A stretch of DNA of 64,000 bases, taken from Posidonia oceanica. Its lineage: Eukaryota > Streptophyta > Magnoliopsida > Alismatales > Posidoniaceae. Location of the stretch: contig JAZBRS010000075.1 of assembly GCA_037176725.1 (NCBI GenBank), forward strand, positions 77,440,001 to 77,504,000, read 5' to 3'. Under the pieces are notes generated by a model. It had not been told where the DNA came from. It saw only the letters and a program-made list of their open reading frames with translations, and searched no databases. The position numbers were made by a program, and so were the translations under genes. Positions 31,618-43,358 of this stretch are shown in pieces; within the stretch, counting starts at the first letter, position 1, and each line of letters begins with the position of its first letter.

Positions 31618-32832
31618 CTAGTGATGCCTCAGGATGGTCACGCCTACTCGAGTGTTTCTGTATCCCCGATGCGCGACCTCTGCTCGGGTGACTTCCTTTG
31701 TCTGTTCTGCTGCTGATGATACTGCTGCATGCTCTGCTGATACTACTGAAGGCTTTGCCGGTTCTGCGACTGATACTGCTGACGGCCTTGCTACTGAGAC
31801 TACTGACAACTCTGTTACTGATTCTGCTCTCTGTTCTGTTACTGCTGCTGCATGATCTGCTGGTGCTTCCTCCTCTGAGTCTGTTAATGTGCTGATGGAG
31901 GGTATGTCTGACCGGCGGCTGATCTGGATACTGCCACCTGCTATCTTGCCCCAGTGAGGCATGTGCTGCACGAGCCACCTAGACCCGCCTTCGAGTTGAA
32001 GGGTAATGAGCTCGTCCGGTCTAGGAGAGTTTGGCATTACTGAGTTTTCTTCCAGGGCCATGATGGAGGTGTGGTTCTCTCGCAGAGGAGGATCCGTAAC
32101 CACGGCTTTTCCTTTCCTTTCTGCGACTTGGTGCTGTGCCAGGTCTTCTACTATGGATTCGAGCTGTTCTTGGTACAGTAGCTCCAAATCAGACATCCAC
32201 GAATCGACCTGGGCTTCTATCGCCCCTCCTTCTTCCTCATCTGAGGGTGAGTCGACATAGTAGGCGTCGAGGGCCTGTGGCACTGGCTCGGCTGCAAGAT
32301 GGATTGTTGTTCCTGGTATTTGTACGGTCTGACTCACAGGCACGCCTGATAGTGATAGCCTCGGCATGGGAGATCCGGACAGGCTGGTCAGCGGGGCCAC
32401 AGATGGGTATGCTGCCAGGGTTACTACCGCAGCCAGAGGGTAGGCAGAGGTGCCCTTCTGAAGGCTCAAGGGCCGGGAGACTGTGATGCTTGGCTGGTTC
32501 TCTGCGACTGGTGATGATGGTGAGAACGCGGCCTCTGACGCCATAGGGTCCTGCCATGAGAGTTGCTGTTGTGCGGCAGGAGAAGGTGTGACTGACTGAG
32601 CTGGTTGCATTGCTTGAGATGTGGTTACTGAGAAGGGTTGAGTCATGCTGCTGACTGGACTCAGTGATTGACCCTCCTGAGAGGGTGACAGTTGTGCCGA
32701 TGCGACAGCGATTGCGGGGGGACTGACTGACTGCGCCTGAGTTGGTACTGGTGATGCTGAAGTTGGTACTGGTGATGTTGACAAGACTGTGGGAACATCA
32801 GAGACTGTCAAATCTGCCAAAGGCTCTGCCAA
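31618..32832 (-). CDS. Ser/Thr/Pro/Gln-rich linker between protease and RT
   Basis: This 404-codon frame is in phase with RT and with the upstream G-patch segment, being separated only by TAG (31618) and TGA (33004). Its composition is low complexity (repeats such as SVTELSVVSVARPSAVSVAE) with acidic patches (DSPSDEEEGG). In Ogre elements this position holds a spliced intron, so the frame may be partly intronic. No domain recognised. It is listed as coding because the phase is maintained for 1.2 kb. Confidence 0.5.
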   Translation of the reverse strand: MAEPLADLTVSDVPTVLSTSPVPTSASPVPTQAQSVSPPAIAVASAQLSPSQEGQSLSPVSSMTQPFSVTTSQAMQPAQSVTPSPAAQQQLSWQDPMASEAAFSPSSPVAENQPSITVSRPLSLQKGTSAYPLAAVVTLAAYPSVAPLTSLSGSPMPRLSLSGVPVSQTVQIPGTTIHLAAEPVPQALDAYYVDSPSDEEEGGAIEAQVDSWMSDLELLYQEQLESIVEDLAQHQVAERKGKAVVTDPPLRENHTSIMALEENSVMPNSPRPDELITLQLEGGSRWLVQHMPHWGKIAGGSIQISRRSDIPSISTLTDSEEEAPADHAAAVTEQRAESVTELSVVSVARPSAVSVAEPAKPSVVSAEHAAVSSAAEQTKEVTRAEVAHRGYRNTRVGVTILRHH

Positions 32833-33003
32833 ATCTGCTGCTTCATGATCTGTGGAAGGAATGGCCAGACAAACCGACTGATGTGCTATTGAGTTGGGCT
32901 GGCTTTCGCTGCAAGTCTGAACTGCCCCTGCTGTGCTAGACTGTTCCTTATCCGAGTAGTAGTCCTCAACGCAGACCCAGTCCTCTTCCGGTGACGGAGA
33001 GCT

Positions 33004-33468
33004 TCAGCATGGTTCCGACGGCACTACGGCTTGAACGGCGCTTGAACCCAGGATACCCACACTTGTGAAGTTAGCGAGGTTCCAGGGTATGAGCATTCGT
33101 TGATTCCTCGCTTGCGGGTGCTTGCCTTCATCAGCGTGAGGGTCGTATCCCAGACCCTCGTTGTCTCTTCGTTCTTCCGCCGTGATGGGTTCAGCGATTC
33201 CCTGGCCGTATCGCCCGAGCGGCGTCCCCTTGACGTAGCCCCACCTGTGACAAACGTTCTCGACCATCTGAAAAGGGTTGTTGTGAACGGCCAAGGAGTT
33301 GACATGTTCAAGATCTGGTAAAAAAGTTAATAGGCTCGCACCGATTAACGCGGTATAAGGCATTCGAGAGTTCAGAGTCAAAGGGGACAGTCCGTGAAGA
33401 GACAGAGGAAACCGCTTCGATCCGCTCCTTCTCAAAATTCTCCGCCATGACAACGATAACATCGTCAC
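33004..33468 (-). pseudogene. G-patch-like segment downstream of protease
   Basis: The sequence contains WGYVKGTPLGRYGQGIAEPI and later GLGYDPHADEGK, matching the glycine-spaced G-patch plan (G..G.G..GQG...GLGY). G-patch motifs are known to bind RNA and follow protease in some retroelements. The segment overlaps the end of the protease frame in a +1 phase; the switch falls in an A6/T6 run at about 33322-33327, where one base less would join the frames. Confidence 0.7.
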
Positions 33469-34675
33469 CTCGGCGGAACTTGATCATGCGATGGAGGGTC
33501 GAGGGGATAACCTGATGCTTGTGGAGCCAAGGGCGCCCAAGCAGAAAGTTGAAATTAGGCTCCAAGTCGACGACGTAGAATTCCACATCGAAAGTGACCG
33601 GACCAATGATAAGAGGAATAATCAGAATCCCTAGGGCGTCATGGTGGGTATTATCAAAAGCTGTCATTCCCTTTACAGCCGGAGTAATGTCCTCGGCCTT
33701 GAATCCGAGCTTAGTTGTTGTTCGCAAGGGACAGACGTTAAGGCCTGACCCATTATCGACCAGCGCAAGGGGAATGCGAAAGTTCTTGAATTGTACCGTG
33801 ACGAACAAGGATTGGTTATGATTAATCCCTGCCGGAGGCAACTCATCACTCGTAAAAGTGATGACCTGGGGTTCTGCGATCATTCCAACCATGCTTTCCA
33901 AGGCGGCAGGTTCTATGACTTGGGACACGCGGGCGGCTTGGAACACGCGAAGGAAAGCCTCGCGGTGTTCGGCAGAAGTGTGTATCAGGTCCCAAATGGA
34001 TATGTCGGCTTTAACCTTTTTGAGCTGGGAAGTAATGTCGGCCTTGGGCCGGCACTTCTTGGTGGCAGGGGGTGTGGCCTTGGGTATAAATTCAGCTATG
34101 GTGGATTCAAGGGGTTGGCCTAGAGGTGGCAGGTTCGTAGGTTGGACTAAGGGAAGAGGTGTTGCAGGTTCTGGATGACTAGGTCTAGCTACTGGTGCTG
34201 GGGGCTTGTAGACCCTTCCCGATCGCGTTACTTCCGCACACATTTCTGTGGCGTAGCTGTAAGGTACGCGATGGGTATCCCGGGTTAGGTTAATAACCAT
34301 GGGAGCACGTGCAGCGAGCACGAGAGGGGCTACAGGGGTGCCTATCGGTTGAGGAAGGCATGGATGAGAGGATGGCTGGGAAGGCAAACGAGGTGGGGAT
34401 TGAGGTCTTGCTAACAGGTGCACAGGAGACCCTGGCTGGGGTCTGGCTAGGAGATGTATTAGGGATACTGGCTGAGGGTTACCTAGCAGGTGTACTAGGG
34501 CTTAGGCTCGGGAAAGCATGGTGGTTGGTGCAGAAGAACGCTCCGGCCTAGTGCGCGGTCGGATCATATGAACGTTCGACTCGGAACCGGCGACAGCTGC
34601 AAGATAAAGAGAGACTGGGAAAGGAGTAGAGATATCATGGATAAGCTCGGAAGGATCTACCACGGATGTGAGAGA
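33308..34675 (-). pseudogene. Ogre-like aspartic protease region
   Basis: IPLALVDNGSGLNVCPL carries the protease active site in the D-x-G-S form; FDVEFYVVDLEPNFNFLLGRPWLHKH is the conserved C-terminal ILGRPW block. The upstream part is a proline-rich linker. The open frame proper is 34423-33308; the same frame extends to 34675 with one extra stop near 34500. It cuts the gag-pol polyprotein. Confidence 0.88.
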
Positions 34676-36941
34676 TCAAGAAGGAAACAAGGAGTGGATT
34701 CCTGAGGTCCCTGCGCCTCCTGAATAGGAGTGCTCTGGCAGGGGCCGACGAACAATATTGGCTGGGGTAGATGCTGATGCAGATGCATGAGATGGTGTTG
34801 AAGTGGATGCCTCGTGCGTGTCAATCACAATCGTTCCCGATTCGATCAAATCCTGGATAGCGTTCCGGAGAGTGAAACAATTATCAGTCGAATGCCCGAC
34901 ACTTCGATGAAAATCGCAGAAAAGGTTCGCCTTGAACCAATGCGGTAGTGGGTTTGGTGGCGGGCGAACCTCCGGAAACTTCAGGAGCGACGCAACCTTC
35001 GGGAGGACGGCGGTGAGCGGTTCCACCAGTGGGGCGAACTTCCGCTTCTCAATGGGTGGCCGTCTCGGCCTTTGAATTGTCCTTGCTGAACCGGTGCGGC
35101 AGGATAGACCGGTCGAGCGGTGGTAGTGATCTGTGGTGTAGGGTGTGCCCTAGGTGCAGGTGCATAATAGATCTGAGGAGGGGCAGGCCGGGATGCCAGA
35201 CGAACAGGCGCAGCAGTGGAGTAGACGTACGCGACAACGGGCTTCGGCGGATCCTTTCTCTTAGGGCGATTGTTGTTGATGCCGTTGTTGTTGTTGATGG
35301 CGCTACTGCTGCTACTGTTACTGCTGGCGGGGGCCTGCCTGGCAAGCACAGAGAGTGCGGGGAAGTTGCCACTCCGCAACGAACTCTCTACGCGAGTGCC
35401 AGCTCGGATCAAAGCAGTGAAGGTTGTGACAGGTTGGATGCTAAGTAAAGCTCCGGTGGATAGCTGTGCCCCTTTTATAATGATCTCTATAGACTCCTCG
35501 TCAGAGGGCCTATCTCGAACTTGAGAGGTAAGGGCACGCCAGCGGCCGACGTACTCCCCGAACGGCTCGCCCGGATTCTGCTTGGTTGCGATGAGGTCTG
35601 CGCGCTTTGGGACCAGATTGAGGTTGAAGGAATACTACTCCAAGAACGCCTGGCTTAGGTCGTTCCATGTCCCGATTGTTGCCATGTCAAGTGAGGTGAA
35701 CCACTTGAGGGCTGGACCGGATAAACTCTTTTGGAACAGGCGGATTAGCAACCTCTCGTCAGCCTGGAGCAGGGCGAGATCACCGCAATACGCCTTCAGA
35801 TGGGCTATGGGGCAGCCCCTACCATCATACTTCTCAAAGTCCGGGATTTTGAACTTTGGGGGGAGTACAGCCTCTGGGAAACAGTAGAGGTCTCGGAATT
35901 GGTAGGTTTGGTGATCCGTGCCCTGCACTAGACGTAGTGCTTTCTCCAGAACATCCATCCTGTTGTTGATGGGGTCTAGAATGGCTGCCACAGGTGATGG
36001 GGCAGCGGGGGCAGGGACTACGTATGCCGATTGGGTCGCACCGAGGTGCTACTCCGGATCTACCATCACATCGCCTGGTGACGCAAGGTGATGGCTGGTA
36101 TACCCGTGCTGTGGTGGAGTGCAAGGGGGGATGCATGTGGAATTCTGAACCTGATGCAAAAGGGGAGGATAGATGGTATGCTGTGCGGTGGGTGTAGAAT
36201 ACTGGAGCAACAGCGGCCGCACCGGCGCAATGCCGGGGGGCGGGCCTGCAAGATACTGTGCTCCCATCAGTCCGAATGATTGGCCACCAGGTGGCGGAGG
36301 TGCATGGTGTGTGTGGTGCGGTGCAGATGCAAGAGGCAGGATACGTGCCCCCATCGCCGGAACTGTGAGCAGTTGGGACGACGGTCTAGGCGGAAGTGTA
36401 GAGTGCAATGCATGATGTGCGAAAGCAGGCCGCACAGGAACCTCAGGACCAACAGGAAGGGAAGAAGGACGGACCGATAGAGCCATACCCTGCAACTGCT
36501 GGATAGTGTCTATCAGATGCTGGTACTGTTCTTCAGGTGTCCCGTCGGTGGGAACACTGAATTGCAGTGCCGGCGAGGGGCCAGAGCCAAGAGATCCGGA
36601 CTGTCCAGGAGATTGGAGTCCTAGGGCGAGAGTCGCCGCAGCAGCAGAAGGGGTGTCAAAAGCGACAAATCCTTAAGAAGGTGGGGTCAGAGGCGCCTCC
36701 GGAACACGAGAAGTGGCCATCAAGATGGACTCGACGACCGGATCAGGAGGAGCGAGTGTCTGCCACTGTCCCACAGCAAACTGGGGTGCCCCTGACGACA
36801 GAGGAGGAAATCCTGGCGTCGGAGGGGGCACAGAGGGGTTGGAAGCGGGAGTCGGAGGGGCCGGAGCGGAAACCACCTCCGAGGCAAGGGTAAGGGGGGT
36901 TCGATGGTGCGCTGGGCCATTGCTGACCGAGTGCGAGTCAA
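34676..36941 (-). pseudogene. Ogre-like gag, several breaks
   Basis: The capsid part (35991-35635) has PEAVLPPKFKIPDFEKYDG and LSGPALKWFTSLD, the retrotrans_gag plan; after an in-frame TAG it continues to a Gln/Asn/Ser-rich stretch and a zinc knuckle with FCDFHRSVGHSTDNCFTL. The N-terminal part is Pro-rich (36876-36049). Stops at 36673, 36049 and 35635 and a frameshift near 35040 break it. The start is uncertain: MTRTRSAMAQRTIE at 36941 is in another frame. Confidence 0.82.
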
Positions 36942-38254
36942 AATGGGGCTGTGACGAGCGGAAAACGGACGGGCTCTACGAGGAGCTATGCTCGCGAAGG
37001 CGAGTAGCTCAGAAGGAGACGGTCGAGCACAGGTGTCTCAGCAGAGGTGTCAACAAGGGGAGGAACTTGAGTTCCAGCCAAGGAGATCGCTTACTGAACT
37101 CTGTTAAGGATACAAAGAGAAAACCGGGATTAGGAACAAAAAGGAAATGCAAATGCACTAAGTTATGGCATGAATGACGTGTATGCTCTCTAGCATGCTC
37201 TCTCTCTCACCAATCTAGTGTTTCCTAGCAGGTAGTCTACTCCGGATATCCACAAGTGTTCGGGTCATCGACTCAGGTCAGAAAAGTAGGTCCCCTGTCT
37301 AACTCCCGGCCCAAAGCTCAGGTAATAACAGGGTGGTGCGTTGGTGGCCTCAACCTCGCCTAAGCGTAGGAAGTACCCTCCACTAGCACCGACACGACCC
37401 CTGACAAGGGGGACAGACCGACCGACTCACACCATGCCAAAGCATCGGAGTAAGAGACCGGAACTATCCTTCGCAGACTGATAGGTGGACTCAAATGAGA
37501 AGATGCATGCCCTACATGATGCTTCATGCAAATGATTAAAGTCTTTTATCTTGCGTATTTTATTAACTCCAGGGGGTGCAAGTGTGTTGATGGCTCTAGT
37601 TAATCCTAGATCTTGTTTTTACTTGCTATTTTTAATTAACCACAGGAAAAAGCAATCAGTCTCTACTATCCTAGGTATGGCATGTGCGAAAGGAAAGAAA
37701 ATCAACCAAACATGGCAAGCAACAACATACATCAGAGCAAAAGGCAAGCGCATGGTATGTGCGGGTGTTTGTGAGCATGATAGTGAAGGGAAAGCATTCA
37801 TCAATCAAAAGGCATATATACGGAGCATGTGCGTGTGTAGTGACATAGCAAATGTGTAAAAGAAAGCATTCATCAATCAAAAAGCATGCATTGTTGCCAA
37901 ACAAGTATGTAGACATGCATTGTACAGGAAATGAAGCAGTAATACGTAAGCGGGATAAAGAAAGTAAAGACAGGTAAGCTGTAAAGCAAATAAGAGCAGA
38001 AGCAAGGAAATAGACAAGTAAACAAGCAAGTTAGACAAAGCAGAGCAAGATAGAGCGAAAAGCAGCCGAGGGGGGTGCAAAACCTAAGCAAAGTTACCCC
38101 GGGACGACTTGCTAGGAGTTTGCACAGAAGAGCAACCAAAACAGGCAGGCAAACAAGCAAAAGCAAGGCAAAGGGCACAAAGACAAACAAAGAATGCAAA
38201 TCCCAAGCGAGCGAAAGCGAAGGCGAAAGCGAAGGCGAAAGCCGGAGTCTAGTA
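36942..38254 (-). other. Leader between PBS and gag of the Ogre-like element
   Basis: About 1.3 kb with no conserved domain. Ogre elements of some plants carry an ORF1 here; I see none. Confidence 0.55.
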
Positions 38255-38272
38255 TCCCCAGCGGAGTCGCCA
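38255..38272 (-). other. Primer-binding site of the Ogre-like element
   Basis: On the minus strand TGGCGACTCCGCTGGGGA lies one base inside the 5' LTR. It starts TGG as a tRNA 3'-end complement should; Ogre elements are reported to use an Arg tRNA, but I cannot confirm the tRNA here. Confidence 0.8.
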
Positions 38273-38273
38273 C

Positions 38274-41200
38274 TGTAGTAATTCCAGTGTTCGGATCGTC
38301 CATGCACACTGCCAAAGCTCGCGTGCACCGATCAGGCTTACTATTAGCGGCTATATTCGAGAAGGAAGATTTAACTCGAAAATATTTTAAAAAAGGAAAA
38401 AGGGGAAGAAAAGAAGAAGATAAGACAAAATTGGAGTCGCCACCAAGTCTATTAGATCGGGAGACAAGGAAAATCGGGGAAATACGTGAATAATCACGCA
38501 AAACCAAGCAAAAGATGCAATGCAAGGCAATGCAGAAGAAATGAGATGCAAATGAATGCAAATGACGTGACTCGCGCCAAGGATAAGGGCAATATGGTCA
38601 TTGCGGGCCAAGAGAGAGAGCAAGGACTGCTGTTACGTGCGGGGAAGGTGTTAGGCACCCCCGACACGTCCGAGAATCGGTCTTTCTAGGCTTACGCTCG
38701 CATACGCAGGGAAATGCAGACTCTGGATGCCTAAGTGCCAATGAATGCCTATCTAAATGCTCAAAGGTGTGCTCCGAGTGAGGGAATGCAATGCAAGAAA
38801 GTAAACGTGCAGTCTAAGCGCTCAGCAACGCTGTCTGTGTTCCGAACCGGGCGAAACCTGGCTCGTGAGAACTCGAAGCAGTAAGCATCACCGCCCTATC
38901 TGCAAATGCAGGCGATAAAACAAAACGTCGGTGAAAACAGGCAATGCGGGTGACATGCAAGAGAAAACAACGTAAAACACGCAAAACGGTGCGAGAAATG
39001 AAGCAGGAACGCAAAACGATGCAAGGAACGAGGCGGCACACAAAACGGTGTAAGAAAACGAAACGGCACGCAAAACGGTGTGAGAAAACAAAGCGGCACG
39101 CAAAACGGTGCAAGAAAGCAAAGCGGCACGTAAAACGGTGCGAAAAGACGAAACGGCACGCAAAACGGTGCGAGAAAACAAAGCGACACGCAAAACGGTG
39201 CAAGGAAACAAGGGCGGCATACAAAACGGTGCAAGAAAACGAAACGGCACGCAAAACGGTGCGAGAAAACAGAACGGCACGCAAAACGGTGCAAGAAAAC
39301 AGAACGGCACGCAAAACGGTGCGCGAAAATAAGGGCGGCACGCAAAACAGTGCGCGAAAACAAAGGCGGCACGCAAAACGGTGCACGAAAACAAGGGCGG
39401 CACGCAAAACGGTGCAGAAAAATGTGTAACTGTTTGTGGTGGTTTGTTTGCACCGTGGGGAGAGCTGAAGGTGAAGCTCGGGTGGGTTGGAGAGCTGATG
39501 TTCTGGTGGATTAAGTGGTGAAGTTTTTGGATCGCTTGGTGGGTTGCAGTGCTGGGAATTTTAGAGGAAGTGGGAGTTGGGTTCTGTGGTGGAAAACGGA
39601 AGTGTCGGGGTGATTTCCGGGATGGACTTGGCTGCGGAATGGGAGGGTGTATTGCTGGGATTCTAGACGAGATTGGGGGGTGAATTCGGAGCGTTTTGAG
39701 GGTGTTCAGAGCTCTGGTTTTCAGTGAGATCAAGAGGAGGAAATGCTGGTTTTTTCTGGCAGAGGAAAGGGGTGAATTCGTGGGTTCTCCGGTTGGAGAT
39801 CACACACGAAGAGGAGAGAGGTTCTGGGCAATGAAGGGTGTCCTCCTGAAATCTGGGTGCTGGCTCTTGATCTCCCTCCCACTGCCGGATCTCTGATTGC
39901 CATTAATGGCTCGGAGAGGGCGTGGCAGAGGACTGGCAGGTGCACGGGCGGAGAGCGGCGCACGCCGGTCTGGCTTGAGCAGGAGGCGTGCAAGGCGCAA
40001 GGACGGTCAGGCCTGGCGTCGTGCTGTCGGCAACAGGAGCTGGATGCAGAAGAAAAAAGCCGACAGCAGAGAAGGCGGGAGAAGAAGAAGGAAGGAGGAA
40101 GAAAACAGGCGTGGGCCGGGCCTCGTGTGCGCGTAGGAGAAAAGAAAAAAAAAAGAAAGAAAGGAAGAGAGGGGAGACGGGCCGGACCGGGCCCAAGAAA
40201 GGGGAAAGAAAAGAAAGAAAGAAAAAAAGAAAGGAAGAAAGAAAGGAGGAAGAGAAGGGAGAAAAATAAATTAGATAAAAATAAAACAAAAATAGGAAAG
40301 GTTATTAGAGTGATTGTGTTTTAAGTTGGGACCTTGATTAAGTTTTTTAATAATCGTTTTTGATTAATTAATCGGGTTCAAAGAGGTTTGGTTTTGATTA
40401 GGGTTTTTAGAGTTTGTTTATCTTGATTTGTCTTTGATTTTGATTAAATGTTTGTTAAGTCTTTTAAGTTGTTTTCTAAGTATGTTTTCCTTGTTAAGTT
40501 CCTTGGATGTTAATTTGTATTTTTCTGAAGTTTGTTTCAAACTAATTAGGGTTGGTTTTGTATTTTGGATTTTGGTCCTCTTTTCTTGCTTAAATCTTTT
40601 GGGTTTGCTTTTGATTTTTGTTTGTTAGGTTCTTTTAATTAATTTCTTCTTTTGTTAGGTCTTCTTGTTAGATTTTTAGTTAGGTGTTTTTGGATCATTT
40701 TCCCTCTTTTTTTATTTGGTTTTTTTTTGTGCTCTTCCTCTTATATTTGTTAGGTTTCTTCTTTTTCCTTAATTAATTGTCTTGGCATTTTTTAATTGTT
40801 TTCTTTTCTTTTTAGGAATTGTTTTCGATTGCTTTTTAGTAAGGTTCTCGCTTTGACTTGTTTTAAATGCTTTTTGGTTCTTTCCTTAATTTTACAGCAT
40901 TTTCTTTCGGTTGGTTTTGCATTTTTAGTTGCATTCTTGATTTCCCTTTTTTGGTTGGATTTTGTTAGGCTTTTGTTTTTTAATTGTTTGGTTAGCTTTT
41001 TAATTATTTCTTTTTAGGATTTCAACTTGTTTTCCTTTTGTTTTAGAGTTTTAAGGGTTTTCAATGGTTTTTTAGAGCTTTAGTAAGAGAATAGAAGTGG
41101 CAATTAGAAAGGAGAGGGAAAAGGAGAAATGGAGGAATAAATAGGAAAAAGAGGAGTTGAAAGAAAGTAATTTTTTGAAAATCAAAGAAAATGGTAAAAA

Positions 41201-41770
41201 TAAGATAAAAATAGGAATAAGGTTGAGAACAGATGGAAGCACAAGGGGGTCCACAGCTAGGCAAAAAAGAGGGAGAAAAGGAGGTTAAAAGAGGGAGGAT
41301 AATCAAGAGAGAGAGAGGAGAGAGAAAAGGATAATTCAAGAGAGAGAAAAGGATAATTTGGTCAAAAGAAGGTCTTAGAGGTTTTAGAAAGTGGTGAAAT
41401 TTGATGGGTGTGTAGTCCGGGGTCTCTAGTCTTGGTCCCAGAGTTTTGGTTTAGTTTTGAGAAAGTATTGGAAGGGTTTTGAGGTGTAGAAAAAGGGTAG
41501 TTTTGCCTAAGTTTCCTAGGGTTTTTAGGAGTGGTTTTGGTCTGAGATTTTAAGGACTTTTTGGTGGGTTTGTTAAGTCAGGGATGGTGAGTTTTCTTAT
41601 GAATTTTGGGTAGTTTTCGGGTTCGGGAAATGGAGGTAATCCTAGGTTGAGTTTGGGCTTTTTTTGAGGAGAAAGATGAAGAGAATGGCGTGAGTTTGGA
41701 CCTAGGTTTGGGTTCAGAAGCCGCCAGAAGATTCCGATCGATCCGGGCCTGTCAAAATGGGGTGTCAACA
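38274..41770 (-). repeat. 5' LTR of the Ogre-like element, 3.5 kb, internally deleted
   Basis: It matches the left LTR from TGTAGTAAT to GTCAACA but lacks the part equivalent to about 18785-20850. The junction is at about 39415-39421, where GCAGAAAAA joins the minisatellite to the TGTAACTGTTTG block. It also has small indels, such as a 6-bp AGAATC missing near 38333 and an extra about 30 bp at about 40880-40910. Confidence 0.92.
38985..39418. repeat. LTR minisatellite, shorter copy
   Basis: Same 30-33 bp unit as in the left LTR but about 14 copies instead of about 26, ending at the deletion junction. Confidence 0.9.
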
Positions 41771-41775
41771 CATAC

Positions 41776-42060
41776 ATTATAGAGTTCTATAGAAGCTTCT
41801 TTAAGAAGGCAGTGGCAACTTTTGTTCTTGTACTACTTTAACGTGATTACCTAAATCTCCGACCCTACTTTTTTAATCTTATCATCATGTGATGCAATTC
41901 TATGATCTGCATAACGTGGTCAATTGATAGTTGTGAAGAAATTTTCTTTCTTTCTTTCTTTTTGTGCCACTATGAATTTTATTACATGAGATGATTTGAT
42001 CTTCTTTTTCTTCTTTTTTACCATTAAGGATGTATATATAATTATGTATATAGTTTTAGA
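41776..42060. other. Flank between the Ogre-like and Athila-like elements
   Basis: AT-rich sequence with no gene. Its first bases (to about 41791) may be the outer end of the Copia 5' LTR, followed by GAAGC at 41792-41796. Confidence 0.45.
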
Positions 42061-42065
42061 ATACA

Positions 42066-43334
42066 TGATTAACTCATAATTCATACATATTTTATTCCCC
42101 ATATTTATTGATTAATGTATATAAATAATGCTACTTGAGGTGTTTTATGTAAATTTTGCAGGAACCTAAGGACCTGAAAAGAATTGAGAAAAAGAAGGAA
42201 GAGAAAAGAATAAAAGATAAAAAGGAATGTAAATCTGAAGATAAAAGAATTTTCTAGATTTTTCAAGAGATCAAATACACTTTTTCCACATGTGTAAATA
42301 CTAGGAGGAAGACAAGCTAACAGATTGACCAAGTCAGAACTGATTCAGGGCTACATAGACGCCTCCTACGTGCCTAAACGCGCATCCGACGCCTCCCAGA
42401 CGCTCGGATAAGATGATGCTGACTCTGTTTTTTGCTGTCACATTGATCACTTGGAAATATCTTGTATTTGAAATTTAGTTTTATATTTTTTTACTCGGAT
42501 TTGTCTCCGAGATAATGAAGTCCTTGTAAGCCTATAAAATGGACCCATTGTGTAAATCTATGAAGGACCATCTTTTAGGCTTAGACTCTCTTCTTCTTTT
42601 GTTTTAGAGATCTTCAAGTTCCTCATTTGTAATCTTAGTTGTTATTAATACAAGTTTATTTTTCTTCTTAATATGTCTTGTACTTTACTTTCTTCATCTT
42701 TTATTTTGATGTTTTCTATTATCATGTTTGGCTAAGTTTTTAGTTCTAGGGTTGAGATGAAGTTTATGTGAATTGAAATGTTATGATTAAGTTTTGTTTT
42801 ATCTCTTGTGCTCTGTTGCTATGATTATGTAGACTGAATGTATATTACATAGATCATTCATCATTTGACAAACTTTGATAGATTAATATTGAATTGATCT
42901 TTTTGGCCTATGCTTAAGGAAGAATAACTTGGAGGTTGTGTATATAATCTCAGATTTATCATATATCATTTGATTTATTTGACTCTATGTGTTTTTATCC
43001 CGTACTTGATATTCTATGATGCAATGCATATAGTATATGCTTGTTAAGGTAAAAATCATTCAATCGAATATTGAGATCTAAAACAAGAGAGAGTAAATTT
43101 AATTATGCATTCTCAATGTCACATAAATGGATTCGAAACCCTAGGTTTTAATTAATTCGATTGCATCTTTATATTCTAGTTTTAGTTTTTAAGCATCATC
43201 TCTCTCAGACTCTTTTCAATAATTGATAGTTAATCTTTGTTGTTTTTGAACTCTATTCTTTGTGGGATCGACTCATACTTGCATGCGTACTACATAGTAC
43301 GCCGTGCACTTGCGGTTAATTAAAATTCACATCA
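42066..43334 (+). repeat. Athila-like 5' LTR, 1,269 bp
   Basis: It runs from TGATTAACTCATAAT to TTCACATCA, just before the PBS. A hairpin GCGTACTACATAGTACGC lies at 43285-43302 near its 3' end. Confidence 0.88.
43285..43302 (+). repeat. 8-bp perfect hairpin at the end of the LTR
   Basis: GCGTACTA and TAGTACGC flank CA. In the 3' LTR the equivalent (about 59120-59140) has one arm change (ACGTACTA). Confidence 0.85.
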
Positions 43335-43340
43335 ACTTTT

Positions 43341-43358
43341 TGACGCCGTTGCCGGAGA
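43341..43358 (+). other. Primer-binding site of the Athila-like element
   Basis: TGACGCCGTTGCCGGAGA is close to the Athila/Tat PBS TGGCGCCGTTGCCGGGGA, usually assigned to Asp tRNA. Two G-to-A changes distinguish them. Confidence 0.85.

Larger units (their letters stand above)
17241..41770 (-). mobile_element. Tat/Ogre-like Ty3/Gypsy giant retrotransposon, 24.5 kb
   Basis: Long LTRs start TGTAGTAAT and end GGTGTCAACA on the plus strand; on the coding (minus) strand they begin TGTTGACACCCCATTTTG, typical of Tat/Ogre. Flanks CACAC (17236-17240) and CATAC (41771-41775) are a near-match target duplication. Internal order on the minus strand is PBS, gag, protease, G-patch, linker, RT, RNase H, second RNase H, integrase, extra ORF, polypurine tract. 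The second RNase H is the lineage hallmark. Frameshifts near 35040, 33300 and 30586 and several stops make it defective. Confidence 0.9.

Noticed and set aside
31505..31978. 157-codon Ser/Arg-rich minus-strand frame
   Set aside because: It is an alternative frame of the in-phase linker before RT, produced by its repeated Ser/Thr codons.
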